64,000 nt of DNA from Methylobacter psychrophilus (GCF_025583945.1 NZ_JAOEGU010000002.1:62001-126000); one strand, 5' to 3'. Shown: positions 26,020 through 35,337, counted from the stretch's first letter. Made by a program: numbers and translations. The notes: generated by a model not told the origin, from the sequence alone.

Positions 26020-27751
26020 AAATATTGCCTTGTCAGACTGCGTGCTGATAAGAAGGGATTTTACTACTCCAATTGCCTTTCATGCCGGGCGTTATTATCA
26101 TGCTGATGATTTTTATGCGGCGGTAAAGTATTGGGTCAGGCAACTGCAAGCCCAACCGTTTCAGCGTTATGCTTTATTTACTGAAGATGCTTATCCTTTT
26201 GCCGTATTGTTATTCGCGTTGTTTCATGCCGGAAAGCAGGTCTGGATTGCCGGCAATAACCGGCCCGGTACTGCGCAGCAACTTCAGCAATATAATTGTC
26301 GGTTAATAGGCGATTGGGATGCAAGTAATCCGTTTGATTATTATTTAACGGCAACAGACGCTTTAGACACTTTGGCTTTGCCATTATCGCCATTAAACCT
26401 GGAAGAAACTCAACTGGTGATTTTTACGTCCGGCTCTACCGGGCAACCAAAACCGATAGAAAAGCATTTGATTCAATTCCAGCTTGAAATCACTGCGCTG
26501 GAAAAGCAGTGGGGAAAGCTTCTTGGGTCTGCCGAGATTTTGGCAACAGTCAGTCATCAGCATATTTACGGCCTGCTATTTCGTATTTTATGGCCGTTAT
26601 CGACAGGCCGATGTTTTCACAGTCCGATTTATATTAATCCTGAAACGCTGGTCAATGCTATTCAGACGGGTGCTGCCTGTTGGGTTGCCAGTCCGGCTCA
26701 TCTAAAACGTCTGGATCAAAACTCACCGTGGATCGGTATCGCCGGATTAAGCGTTATTTTCAGTTCGGGCGGCGCCTTGAACGAAGTGGCCAGGCAGCAG
26801 ATTAATGCCAATAGCGGACAGCAGGTGATTGAAATTTACGGTAGTTCGGAAACTGGTGGCATCGGTTGGCGACAGTTCGAGATGGCCTGGCAGTTGTTTG
26901 ACGGGTTACGTTTAAGCTGTTTGGATGACTGCTGGCAATTGTCTTCGCCTTATTTACAAATTATCCCTTTTGCAAAGGGCGAAGAAAACGAGCCTTTTCA
27001 ATTGGATGACCAGATCAGTTTACAAGACGATGGCCTGTTTATCATGCATGGACGGGCGGATCGCATTGTTAAAATAGAAGAAAAGCGCCTGTCTTTATCT
27101 GAAATGGAACGGCGCTTGGCTGAAACGCCTTGGGTGGCTGAGGCATTTACCGTCGCCATAACAAAAAGCAGGGATGTGGTCGGTGCAGCGGTGGTATTGA
27201 CTGAGGCAGGTAGTAACACTCTAAAAATCGAGGGCAGGAATGCTTTAATCAGGCAACTGCGTGCATCGCTTTATCAATGGTTTGATAGCATTGTTTTACC
27301 CAGAAAATGGCTGTTTCTGGACAGTATGCCATTGACGACGCAAGGTAAAATTGACCAGTATCTTCTAAATGCGCTGCTGGATACCGATAACCAAAGATTG
27401 CCCCAGGTTCAAGGTGTTTGTATAAAGCTCAATACCGTTAAGCTGACACTTAAAGTTCCTGAAGATTTGATTTATTTCCCCAATCATTTTTCAACTTACC
27501 CGATTCTTCCCGGCGTAGTTCAGATTGCGTGGGCAGAATATTTCGGCAAATTGTTTTTTGCCATCGACCAGTCGTTTTTAGCGATGGAAGTCATTAAATT
27601 TGTCAAAGCCATTCAGCCCGGCAATACCGTTAAATTAACGCTTAACTGGAATATGTCGCCTGATAAACTGCATTTTCAGTTCCGATCAGAAGATGGTATT
27701 TATAGTTCAGGGCGACTTGTTTATGCAGCCAAATGCAGAGAACAGCCATGA
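26009..27751 (+). CDS. Acyl-ACP/CoA synthetase fused to a hotdog dehydratase (ApeH-ApeI-like)
   Basis: 580 residues with two parts. Residues 1 to about 460 form an adenylate-forming ligase: P-loop FTSGSTGQPKP, EIYGSSETGG, HGRADRIVKIEEKRLS and the C-terminal catalytic Lys in LTTQGKID. It should activate the aromatic starter acid and load it on an ACP. Residues about 475-580 (FPNHFSTYPILPGVVQIAW) are a FabA/FabZ-type dehydratase domain with the active-site His and the PILPGV loop. In characterised systems these are often separate proteins (ApeH, ApeI); here no break lies between them. The domain should pair with the stand-alone dehydratase of the minus-strand arm. Confidence 0.87.
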   Translation: MSNENIALSDCVLIRRDFTTPIAFHAGRYYHADDFYAAVKYWVRQLQAQPFQRYALFTEDAYPFAVLLFALFHAGKQVWIAGNNRPGTAQQLQQYNCRLIGDWDASNPFDYYLTATDALDTLALPLSPLNLEETQLVIFTSGSTGQPKPIEKHLIQFQLEITALEKQWGKLLGSAEILATVSHQHIYGLLFRILWPLSTGRCFHSPIYINPETLVNAIQTGAACWVASPAHLKRLDQNSPWIGIAGLSVIFSSGGALNEVARQQINANSGQQVIEIYGSSETGGIGWRQFEMAWQLFDGLRLSCLDDCWQLSSPYLQIIPFAKGEENEPFQLDDQISLQDDGLFIMHGRADRIVKIEEKRLSLSEMERRLAETPWVAEAFTVAITKSRDVVGAAVVLTEAGSNTLKIEGRNALIRQLRASLYQWFDSIVLPRKWLFLDSMPLTTQGKIDQYLLNALLDTDNQRLPQVQGVCIKLNTVKLTLKVPEDLIYFPNHFSTYPILPGVVQIAWAEYFGKLFFAIDQSFLAMEVIKFVKAIQPGNTVKLTLNWNMSPDKLHFQFRSEDGIYSSGRLVYAAKCREQP

Positions 27752-28482
27752 AACCCTGTATTATTATTCCTGTTTATAATCATGAACACGCCATTGCTCA
27801 GGTTATTGCCAAATTAAAACCCTATGGTATTTCTTGTTTTTTGGTTAATGACGGCAGCTCGGTAGCTTGCGCGGAAGTACTGGAAGACTGCGCCAGACAA
27901 GAAGCCAGCTGGCTTACCTTGTTAAACCGGAAGGAAAATGGCGGTAAAGGTGCAGCGGTTATGGAAGGCTTTAACGCGGCACAATGTTTAGGATACACGC
28001 ATGCCATACAAATTGATGCCGATGGCCAGCATAACACCGATGATATTCCACGTTTTCTTGAAGCCGGCAAGCTAAACCCTGATGCGATGATTTTAGGTCA
28101 ACCTGTTTTTGATAAATCCGTTCCTAAAAACCGGCTGTATGGGCGGTGCATTACCAACTTTTGGATAGCAATCCATACGTTGTCCCTGGCAATAGCCGAC
28201 GGGATGTGCGGCTTTCGACTGTATCCGCTGGCCGCCGTAGATAAATTAATCAGCACGACGCAGATTGCACAAGGCATGGCTTACGATATCGATATTATCG
28301 TACGCCTGTACTGGCAGGGTGTCGATGTTGTCAATATTCCGACTGCGGTATGCTACCCCTCGGATGGTGTGTCACATTTCAGGTTAGTGCATGATAATGT
28401 CATGATTTCAAAAACCCATACCAAATTATTTTTTGGCATGTTGGTACGTATTCCCAAGCTGCTGCTACGATATTGGCGATGA
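27748..28482 (+). CDS. Family 2 glycosyltransferase of the aryl-polyene cluster
   Basis: 244 residues, GT-A fold: IIPVYNHEHAI, FLVNDGSS and the metal-binding IQIDADGQH. No obvious C-terminal transmembrane pair. ATG at 27748 overlaps the ligase stop as ATGA and gives MKPCIIIPVYN; an ATG 15 bases earlier is also in frame. Probably adds a sugar to the polyene lipid or its glycerol acceptor. In several clusters a glycosyltransferase and an acyltransferase are fused (ApeJ); here they are two overlapping genes. Confidence 0.86.
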   Translation: MKPCIIIPVYNHEHAIAQVIAKLKPYGISCFLVNDGSSVACAEVLEDCARQEASWLTLLNRKENGGKGAAVMEGFNAAQCLGYTHAIQIDADGQHNTDDIPRFLEAGKLNPDAMILGQPVFDKSVPKNRLYGRCITNFWIAIHTLSLAIADGMCGFRLYPLAAVDKLISTTQIAQGMAYDIDIIVRLYWQGVDVVNIPTAVCYPSDGVSHFRLVHDNVMISKTHTKLFFGMLVRIPKLLLRYWR

Positions 28483-29414
28483 AAAAACCACCGCATTGGG
28501 CGCAAATCGAGGAGACCAGCGTTATTTGGGGTATGCGGTTTCTGTTGAGTATTTATCTGTTATTTGGCCGCAGGGTTCTGCAACTATTTTTATACCCGGT
28601 TGTAACTTATTACTGGTTGATTAATCGACCGGCCAGACAGGCCAGTCAAGATTATCTCAACAGACTGGCAATTTTTGCGCCGTCATTAAAACTGAGCGGT
28701 AGTTTATTATGGAGTTACCGGCACTTTATCAGTTTTGCCAATGCCATTGTTGACAAATTAGCTGCCTGGTCAGGGGCACTGGCAATTAGTGAAGTCGACT
28801 ATCACGGGCGTGATGAATTATTTACGGCAATTGGTAAAGGGAGGGGGGCGCTATTACTGGGCTCGCATTTGGGTAATCTTGAGGTCTGTCGAGTGATTGC
28901 CGATCTGGATAATGCCATTGGTGTTAATGTGTTGGTACATACTAAACACGCCCAAAAATTTAACCAGTTGTTAAATCAGACCAGCGACAACAGCCGGTTA
29001 AATCTGATTCAGGTGACTGAAATTACTGCAGCAACCGCAGTGTTGCTAAGCGACAAAATTGATGCCGGTGAATTAGTCATCATCGCCGCTGACAGAACAC
29101 CTGTTAGCGGCCAACAACGCGTTACCAAAGTTAGCTTTTTGGGTGCTGATGTGCTGTTTCCACAAGGGCCGATTATTCTGGCTGCGTTATTGAAGTGTCC
29201 CGTTTATACCGTGTTCTGTCTAAAACAGCAGGGCAGACATGTCATTTATTTTGATTATTTTAGTGACATATTGACGTTTCCCAGAAAAACGCGCGAGCAG
29301 GCCATGCAGCAAGTCATTCAGCAGTATGCGAACTGTTTACAAACTTACTGTTTAAAAGAACCACTGCAATGGTTTAATTTTTTCAATTTTTGGCGTGTTA
29401 CGGATGATGAATAA
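28479..29414 (+). CDS. LpxL/HtrB-like lysophospholipid acyltransferase of the aryl-polyene cluster
   Basis: About 311 residues. N-terminal membrane helix (FLLSIYLLFGRRVLQLFLY), catalytic HX4E motif in LLLGSHLGNLEVCR, and downstream AADRTPVSGQQR, typical of the lipid A late-acyltransferase family. Likely attaches the polyene or a fatty acyl chain to a glycolipid acceptor. The start at 28479 overlaps the glycosyltransferase stop as ATGA; an ATG two codons upstream is an alternative. Confidence 0.86.
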   Translation: MKKPPHWAQIEETSVIWGMRFLLSIYLLFGRRVLQLFLYPVVTYYWLINRPARQASQDYLNRLAIFAPSLKLSGSLLWSYRHFISFANAIVDKLAAWSGALAISEVDYHGRDELFTAIGKGRGALLLGSHLGNLEVCRVIADLDNAIGVNVLVHTKHAQKFNQLLNQTSDNSRLNLIQVTEITAATAVLLSDKIDAGELVIIAADRTPVSGQQRVTKVSFLGADVLFPQGPIILAALLKCPVYTVFCLKQQGRHVIYFDYFSDILTFPRKTREQAMQQVIQQYANCLQTYCLKEPLQWFNFFNFWRVTDDE

Positions 29415-30939
29415 CAAAAATACCGTTGTTTTTAACAGTAATTTCTTAACTATAGAAGATATTTGCGATATAGCAGGGCAACAGGCAACTATTGAACTTA
29501 GTACACAAGCCGATTTTATTAAACGCATTGATAAAGGGGCGTTATTTATTGATAGCCTGTTAAAAGAACAAGGCTTTGTCTATGGCGTAACTACCGGCTA
29601 TGGTGACTCTTGTACCGTATCGATTCCATTACATCTGGTTGAAGAATTACCCCGGCATTTATACACTTTCCACGGCTGTGGTCTGGGTAATCATTTTGAT
29701 GCCCAGCAAACCCGCGCTATTCTGGCCGTACGTTTAACTAGTTTGGCACGCGGCTTTTCAGGTGTCCGCTATCAATTATTGCAGCAATTGACGACTTTAT
29801 TAACGCAGGATATTCTGCCGTTGATGCCACAAGAGGGGTCGGTAGGAGCGAGTGGCGATTTAACGCCGTTGTCTTATTTGGCGGCAGTGCTGGCTGGCGA
29901 ACGCGATGTGCTGTATCAAGGTGAGCAGCAGTCGACGGATACGGTTTTTGCGCGGTTAAACATTCAACCGCTGACTCTTAAGCCCAAGGAAGGCCTGGCC
30001 ATTATGAACGGTACGGCGGCTATGACCGGCATTGCCTGTCTTGCCTACCAACGCGCCGAATACTTGTCGCAGCTCAGTACCCGTATCACCAGTCTGGCTT
30101 CAATAGCGTTAAATGGTAACGCCTACCATTTTGATGAAAAGCTGTTTTCGGTTAAACCCCATCCGGGCCAAAACCGGGTTGCTGAACGTATCCGTGCCGA
30201 TTTGCAGGTCACCGAAAGTGCGCCGCGTAACGATACCCGCTTACAGGATCGTTACTCGCTACGCTGCGCTCCGCATGTTATTGGCGTCCTGGAAGATTCT
30301 TTGCCGTGGCTGCGGCAGTTTATTGAAAACGAACTGAATAGCGCCAATGACAATCCCATTATCGATGCAGAAGCAGAACACGTTTTGCATGGCGGGCATT
30401 TTTACGGTGGTCATATTGCCTTTGCGATGGATAGCCTGAAAACAGCGGTCGCCAATCTGGCCGATTTAATGGACAGGCAAATGGCGCAATTAATGGATAC
30501 CAAATTCAACCACGGCCTGCCTGCCAATTTATCCGGTGCCGATGCCGAACAGGCGATGATTAATCACGGTTTTAAAGCCGTGCAAATTGCCGTGTCAGCC
30601 TGGACGGCTGAAGCGCTTAAATTAACCATGCCGGCGAGTGTATTTTCCCGTTCCACTGAATGTCATAATCAGGACAAGGTTAGCATGGGTACGATTGCAG
30701 CAAGGGATTGCATACGCATACTGGAGTTAACCGAACAGGTGGCTGCGGCGGTATTGTTCGCGGCGGTACAAGGGGTGGAATTGCGCGGCAACCTTGAGAC
30801 GTTAAGTCCGGCTGTCCAAAATACCGTTAAGTTTGTACGCCGGTTTAGTCTATTCTTAAGTGTTGATAGGGCATTGGAACAAGAGCTACGCCAGTGTCTG
30901 GTGTTAATTCGTGAAAAACGCTGGGATTTATATGATTAA
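29404..30939 (+). CDS. Aromatic amino acid ammonia lyase (HAL/PAL/TAL family)
   Basis: 511 residues, with the Ala-Ser-Gly triad that forms the MIO cofactor in GSVGASGDLTPLSYLAAVLAGER, active-site Tyr in YGVTTGYGDS, and ENELNSANDNPIIDAE. Expected to deaminate tyrosine or phenylalanine to the cinnamate-type starter acid. The substrate-selectivity pair, compared with His-Leu (tyrosine), Phe-Leu (phenylalanine) and Ser-His (histidine), is Phe-His in LYTFHGCG, so specificity cannot be read off. No hut genes are nearby, so histidine catabolism is unlikely. Start at 29404 or 29407 (two ATGs), overlapping the acyltransferase gene. Confidence 0.88.
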   Translation: MMNNKNTVVFNSNFLTIEDICDIAGQQATIELSTQADFIKRIDKGALFIDSLLKEQGFVYGVTTGYGDSCTVSIPLHLVEELPRHLYTFHGCGLGNHFDAQQTRAILAVRLTSLARGFSGVRYQLLQQLTTLLTQDILPLMPQEGSVGASGDLTPLSYLAAVLAGERDVLYQGEQQSTDTVFARLNIQPLTLKPKEGLAIMNGTAAMTGIACLAYQRAEYLSQLSTRITSLASIALNGNAYHFDEKLFSVKPHPGQNRVAERIRADLQVTESAPRNDTRLQDRYSLRCAPHVIGVLEDSLPWLRQFIENELNSANDNPIIDAEAEHVLHGGHFYGGHIAFAMDSLKTAVANLADLMDRQMAQLMDTKFNHGLPANLSGADAEQAMINHGFKAVQIAVSAWTAEALKLTMPASVFSRSTECHNQDKVSMGTIAARDCIRILELTEQVAAAVLFAAVQGVELRGNLETLSPAVQNTVKFVRRFSLFLSVDRALEQELRQCLVLIREKRWDLYD

Positions 30940-31354
30940 AAGTTTGCATCAAACGTCAGTTGATTTACTTGTCCCTTTTCATGATATTGATATCATGGAA
31001 GTGGTATGGCATGGTCATTACGTAAAATATTTTGAAATTGCACGCTGTGCTTTGCTGGAGAAAATACATTACAACTATCCGCAAATGCTTGACTCAGGTT
31101 ACTCCTGGCCGGTTATTGATTTAAATGTGCGTTATATAAAACCATCGGTGTTCGGGCAAGTCATTACCGTACAGGCCAATATTGTAGAGTGGGAAAATCG
31201 CTTGAAAATCAATTACCTGATTACTGATAAGCTGACAGGATCAAGACTCACCAAGGGCTACAGCATTCAAGTCGCGATTGATAGCCAGACCAAAGAAATG
31301 TGTTTTGAATCACCCAAGGTTTTATTTGAAAAGTTGGGTGTGTTGGTTTCTTGA
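30932..31354 (+). CDS. 4-hydroxybenzoyl-CoA-type thioesterase of the aryl-polyene cluster (ApeK-like)
   Basis: 140-residue hotdog thioesterase: FHDIDIMEVVWHGHYVKYFE carries the conserved Asp of the 4HBT active site. ATG at 30932 overlaps the ammonia lyase stop by eight bases. Could release the polyene acid or correct mis-primed ACP. A weak hairpin follows before the LolA-like gene. Confidence 0.87.
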   Translation: MIKSLHQTSVDLLVPFHDIDIMEVVWHGHYVKYFEIARCALLEKIHYNYPQMLDSGYSWPVIDLNVRYIKPSVFGQVITVQANIVEWENRLKINYLITDKLTGSRLTKGYSIQVAIDSQTKEMCFESPKVLFEKLGVLVS

Positions 31355-31410
31355 ATCCATTATATAGAGCCACAACCTGATTAAATGACATAATAAGCGT
31401 GTGTCCTAAA

Positions 31411-31433
31411 GACTGCTTGATTGGTGAGCAGTC
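31411..31433 (+). other. Hairpin between thioesterase and LolA-like genes
   Basis: Seven-base arms GACTGCT and AGCAGTC around nine bases, in the 165-base gap. Followed by CCTGTATTACTT rather than a T-run, so a partial terminator or mRNA-processing point at best. Confidence 0.4.
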
Positions 31434-31519
31434 CTGTATTACTTAATCACCGAAAGCCTCTTTATACATACAAATGTTGGGGTTCGTAGCTTACGCCAAC
31501 TTGTTAAAACTAATATATT

Positions 31520-32104
31520 GTGATTTTTCTAAAAGTCTTACTACTTTTTCTACTTTCATTCAATCAAAGCTACGCCGCCGATGTGCTAGCCGAAATCTCC
31601 GCACGTTTGGTAAAAACGCCCATAACCCAAGGCAGTTTTCAACAGGAAAAACGCTTAAAAGTTTTACGCAAACCGTTAATTTCTACAGGCACATTTACTT
31701 ACCATCAAAGCAAAGGGGTGATCTGGAAAACGCTTACGCCGATTCCGTCTTTATTGTTGGTTAATGAATCGCATCTGTTGACTGGGCAGGGTGAGCAAGC
31801 CGTGCCGGCGGCTTTTGGCAAGGTGTTTAAAGCCATGCTGGGCGGGGATTTAAAGCAATTGACCGAGGGTTTTTTAATCACCGGAGAGAATAAAAAGCCC
31901 TCCTGGCAATTACAACTCAAACCTAAAGATGAATTTTTGCAGAAAATAATCAGCACTATTTTACTGACCGGCGACACCGAGTTGCGGGCATTGGAAATAC
32001 AGGAAGTCACTGGTAACCTGACGCGGATTAGTTTTACTCAAGTGACTCATCCTGTAAACATACTTCCTGAACAAGAAGCTGATTTTGAACGTTTATCACC
32101 CTAA
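31520..32104 (+). CDS. LolA-like periplasmic carrier of the aryl-polyene cluster (ApeL-like)
   Basis: 194 residues. Signal peptide (FLKVLLLFLLSFNQSYAA), then a LolA-type domain (ITQGSFQQEKRLKVLRKPLISTGTF at its start; LLTGDTELRALEIQE near the end). LolA relatives in these clusters probably shuttle the hydrophobic product across the periplasm. GTG at 31520 is the only start placing the signal peptide at the N terminus. Overlaps the exporter gene by 20 bases. Confidence 0.84.
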   Translation: MIFLKVLLLFLLSFNQSYAADVLAEISARLVKTPITQGSFQQEKRLKVLRKPLISTGTFTYHQSKGVIWKTLTPIPSLLLVNESHLLTGQGEQAVPAAFGKVFKAMLGGDLKQLTEGFLITGENKKPSWQLQLKPKDEFLQKIISTILLTGDTELRALEIQEVTGNLTRISFTQVTHPVNILPEQEADFERLSP

Positions 32105-34466
32105 AGTAACGGCATGGTTTTGGTTGCTGGGTATGCTGTTTATCGGTTTTCTCGGCAGTCAATCGTTGGGCAAAGACTGGCTGGAAACAGGATTTTTGGC
32201 ATTATTGCCGGTTACCGAACAAAAGCCGGAAATCGCCAGGGCTGTCCGGCAACATAATGAACAACTCAACCGGAAAGTCATCTGGCTGACTGGTGCCGCA
32301 ACGTCTCAGGATGCCATTGCCCATGCGCGGCAGCTTAAGCAGCAGTTGCAACAGAGCGGTCTGTTTGGCAAGCTGATGCTGGAGTTGCCACAGCAGATGA
32401 TGGTCAAACAATATCAGCAGTTATTTCCCTACCGTTATCAGTTGCTGGATGTACAAACACGGTTCACGCTGGACAATAACCCTAAAGACTTGCTGGCCCA
32501 AAATCTGGAAACGCTTTATAGCCCGATTGGCCAGATGACGGCGGCTGATCTTGAGCATGATCCGTTGCTATTATTCAGTCGTTATTTTAATGCGCAAAAT
32601 CCGCTCAAACTGACAGTAGAGCAGGGCATTGTTATTTTACATGATGCTGACCGATTTTGGGCCTTACTGCTGACCGATCTTGAAGATCAGCATTTACAGT
32701 TGGACAAATTGGAAGTTTTGCTGGCATTGGTGAATAGTTCAACCACACAAACGCAGGCGGCAGGCGGTGACTTAATGGTGACAGGAATGCCGCTGTTTAC
32801 TGCTCAGGGTTCGGATTCTGCCAGGCAGGAAATTTCCACGGTAGGTTTGGGTTCCAGTGCGGGAATTGTTGTTTTGCTGTTGCTGACTTTTCGAAGTTTA
32901 CGGCCTTTGTTGTTGTCGTTTCTGGCAATAGGCAGCGGCCTGTTTGCAGCTCTTGTCGTGAGCGTGCTGTTTTTTGGCAAGATACATATTATTACCCTGG
33001 TTTTTGGTGCCAGTTTAATCGGCGTTGCTGATGATTATGCCATCCATTTTGTCTGTGACAGTTTCGGAGCCAAAAATTGGTTGCCACGGCAAGGATTACG
33101 CTATATTTTTCCGGGGCTGGTCATCGGCTTATTAACTAATTTATTAAGTTATGCAGGCTTGGTGTTCTCACCATTTCCGGGTTTACAGGAAGTGGCTTTA
33201 TTTTCGGCGGTTGGTTTGTTAGCCGCCTGGCTTACCGTGGTTTTGCTGTTTCCCTTATTACTGACCGGATTTAAACCTGATCATCAGCCGCTTATTTTGG
33301 TTTGTGCCAACTACTGGCAACAGCATTGGCCGGTTTGGCTGTTAAAAAAAAGGCGCTGGCTAATACCGGTTTTACTGGTTTTTATTGCGGGTGGACTATG
33401 GCAATTGTCGCCGCGCGATGACGTACGGCTGTTGCAATCAGCTCCGGCTGAATTACTAAAAACCGCCGATAAGATTAAGCAATTATTGCCGGTGAGCCAG
33501 GAAAATCAGTTTTTTTTGGTATCGGGACACGATATCAATGACTGGCATCAACATGAACAGCAACTGCTTAAGCGTCTTAACCTGTTAACCCAAGAGCATA
33601 AGCTAATGGCTTATCAAGGCCTCAGCGATTACTGGCCCGATGAGGATAATCAGGAGACAAATTACCGGTTACTGGACAAAACCCTGTATCAATCCGGCTT
33701 GCTGAAGCAGTATATGAATGAGCTGGGATTTAGTGAGCAAGCCATTAACACCGAACTAAAACAGTTTAGTGAGGCAAAAAACAGGTCGATTTCCTTACCT
33801 GAATGGTTGGCGACTGCCGATGAAACAAAACAGCAATTATGGTTGGGGTGTGATGTAGACCGGTGTCTAAGCCGGGTTGTCTTAACCGGAATAACCGATT
33901 TGCCGGCATTAGCTGCCCTGCAAAGCCTGCAAGGTGTCACCTGGGTTGATCAGGTCGAGCAATTATCTTCCTTGTTTGCGCGTTATCGGGTTAGTGTCAG
34001 TTTGCTGTTGATAGCGGCTTACCTGTTGGTTTTTACCGGCTTGGGGTTAAAATTTGGCTGGTACGATGCGTTGAAGATAACCGCCATTCCTGTCGTTGCG
34101 GCACTGGTTTCATTAGCCATGATGGGCTGGTTTGATCAATTGTTTAGTTTGTTCAATTTATTTGCGTTGTTGCTGGTGTTGGGAATTGGCGTTGATGATG
34201 CTATTTTCTTTTTTATGGCAGACAGTTCAGCCGCATTGTCCAATGAGACCGACCATGACCGGCGTGCCAGTACGTCATTGGCGGTTACTTTATCCGCATT
34301 AACAACATTGTTGGCTTTTGGCCTGCTGGCGGTAAGTTCTACCGAGATTGTTCATGCCTTTGGTTTTACCGTCGCGACGGGTATTTTAACTGCACTGGTA
34401 TTGTCGCCTTTGGTAGGAAATCGAACCCCGGATTCTCGGGAGATAAAGTCGTCAAAGCGGCGATGA
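32085..34466 (+). CDS. MMPL-family exporter of the aryl-polyene cluster (ApeM-like)
   Basis: 793-residue RND/MMPL transporter: N-terminal helix, periplasmic domain, a five-helix block with GASLIGVADDYAIHF, then a second periplasmic domain and a second helix block with LLVLGIGVDDAIFFF. The paired G-(V/I)-DD motifs lie in the proton-relay helices. It probably extracts the aryl-polyene lipid from the inner membrane and passes it to the LolA-like carrier. The start codon is probably TTG at 32085, inside the LolA-like gene; no ATG precedes the first helix. Last gene of the plus-strand arm. Confidence 0.88.
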   Translation: MNVYHPKVTAWFWLLGMLFIGFLGSQSLGKDWLETGFLALLPVTEQKPEIARAVRQHNEQLNRKVIWLTGAATSQDAIAHARQLKQQLQQSGLFGKLMLELPQQMMVKQYQQLFPYRYQLLDVQTRFTLDNNPKDLLAQNLETLYSPIGQMTAADLEHDPLLLFSRYFNAQNPLKLTVEQGIVILHDADRFWALLLTDLEDQHLQLDKLEVLLALVNSSTTQTQAAGGDLMVTGMPLFTAQGSDSARQEISTVGLGSSAGIVVLLLLTFRSLRPLLLSFLAIGSGLFAALVVSVLFFGKIHIITLVFGASLIGVADDYAIHFVCDSFGAKNWLPRQGLRYIFPGLVIGLLTNLLSYAGLVFSPFPGLQEVALFSAVGLLAAWLTVVLLFPLLLTGFKPDHQPLILVCANYWQQHWPVWLLKKRRWLIPVLLVFIAGGLWQLSPRDDVRLLQSAPAELLKTADKIKQLLPVSQENQFFLVSGHDINDWHQHEQQLLKRLNLLTQEHKLMAYQGLSDYWPDEDNQETNYRLLDKTLYQSGLLKQYMNELGFSEQAINTELKQFSEAKNRSISLPEWLATADETKQQLWLGCDVDRCLSRVVLTGITDLPALAALQSLQGVTWVDQVEQLSSLFARYRVSVSLLLIAAYLLVFTGLGLKFGWYDALKITAIPVVAALVSLAMMGWFDQLFSLFNLFALLLVLGIGVDDAIFFFMADSSAALSNETDHDRRASTSLAVTLSALTTLLAFGLLAVSSTEIVHAFGFTVATGILTALVLSPLVGNRTPDSREIKSSKRR

Positions 34467-34557
34467 TAAATATCAGTCTGCGTGACTTTGCAGTCACCAT
34501 AAGACCTGTTGGCCTGCTCAATAACAAATTATCTTACCCGATTAGTAAACTTAAGCG

Positions 34558-35328
34558 ATGACCTTTAATTCAACCCGTATCTGTTTCATCATCGCCATCA
34601 GCATTATTGGCTTGCTCCACCTGTTTTTTGGAGTCAGTTTATGGTGGCTGGTATTGCCATGCCTGGTTTATTCGGCTTTAATCATTTATGGTTCGTCTGT
34701 CATTCAGGCGAACTTTTACGCCCCGGTTTATTGTTATGGCGAGTCGTTGGAAAAAGAAATTGTCCTGTCGTTTGACGATGGTCCAAACTCCGAATATACG
34801 CCACGGGTGCTATCAATCTTGGCGGAGTACAACGCCAAAGCGACTTTTTTTGTTATCGGAAAAAATATTTCCGGTAACGAAAGCCTTTTGCAACAAATAG
34901 ATGCTGCCGGACACAGCATATGTAATCACAGTTACACACATTCTTTTTTTGTCGATTTTAAAAGTGTGCAAGGCTTTAAGGATGAACTTAATCAGACCGC
35001 AGAGAGTGTTTTCAATGTTATCGGCAAACGCCTGAAATTATTTCGGCCGCCCTACGGTGTCACCACTCCCAGTCTTGCCAAGGCCTCAAAGTTGTTGAAT
35101 TACAGTATTATCGGCTGGTCGATTCGCTCGTTGGATACCACGTCTGATAGCGCACAAGTTATAACCCAACGCGTACAATCACAAATAAAACCGGGAGCCA
35201 TCATTTTGTTTCATGATGCATCGGATAAAACCCTTCAGGTATTAAAGCAGACGCTTGATTTTACGAAAGCAAATGGTTATAAAATTGTTGGTATCGAGCA
35301 GCTTTTAAAGATTAAAGTCTATGAATAA
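34558..35328 (+). CDS. Polysaccharide deacetylase (NodB homology, CE4)
   Basis: 256 residues. Two N-terminal hydrophobic helices anchor it in the membrane. The catalytic domain has all CE4 motifs: LSFDDGPN (metal-binding Asp), HSICNHSYTHSF (His pair), LFRPPYGV and ILFHDAS. Removes acetyl groups from an N-acetylated sugar; peptidoglycan, exopolysaccharide or a glycolipid are all possible. It follows the exporter by 91 bases in the same direction, so it may have been recruited to the pigment cluster, but it is not a standard member. Confidence 0.87.
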   Translation: MTFNSTRICFIIAISIIGLLHLFFGVSLWWLVLPCLVYSALIIYGSSVIQANFYAPVYCYGESLEKEIVLSFDDGPNSEYTPRVLSILAEYNAKATFFVIGKNISGNESLLQQIDAAGHSICNHSYTHSFFVDFKSVQGFKDELNQTAESVFNVIGKRLKLFRPPYGVTTPSLAKASKLLNYSIIGWSIRSLDTTSDSAQVITQRVQSQIKPGAIILFHDASDKTLQVLKQTLDFTKANGYKIVGIEQLLKIKVYE

Positions 35329-35337
35329 TATACCCCC

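Noticed and set aside
29404-30939. Histidine ammonia-lyase of histidine catabolism (hutH)
   Set aside because: No hutU, hutI or hutG nearby; the gene is embedded and overlapping within the pigment cluster, and the selectivity residues are not Ser-His.
31355-31519. Break of the pigment operon with a second promoter
   Set aside because: The gap has only a weak hairpin and no T-run or clear promoter; downstream genes are standard cluster members on the same strand, so a separate unit is not supported.
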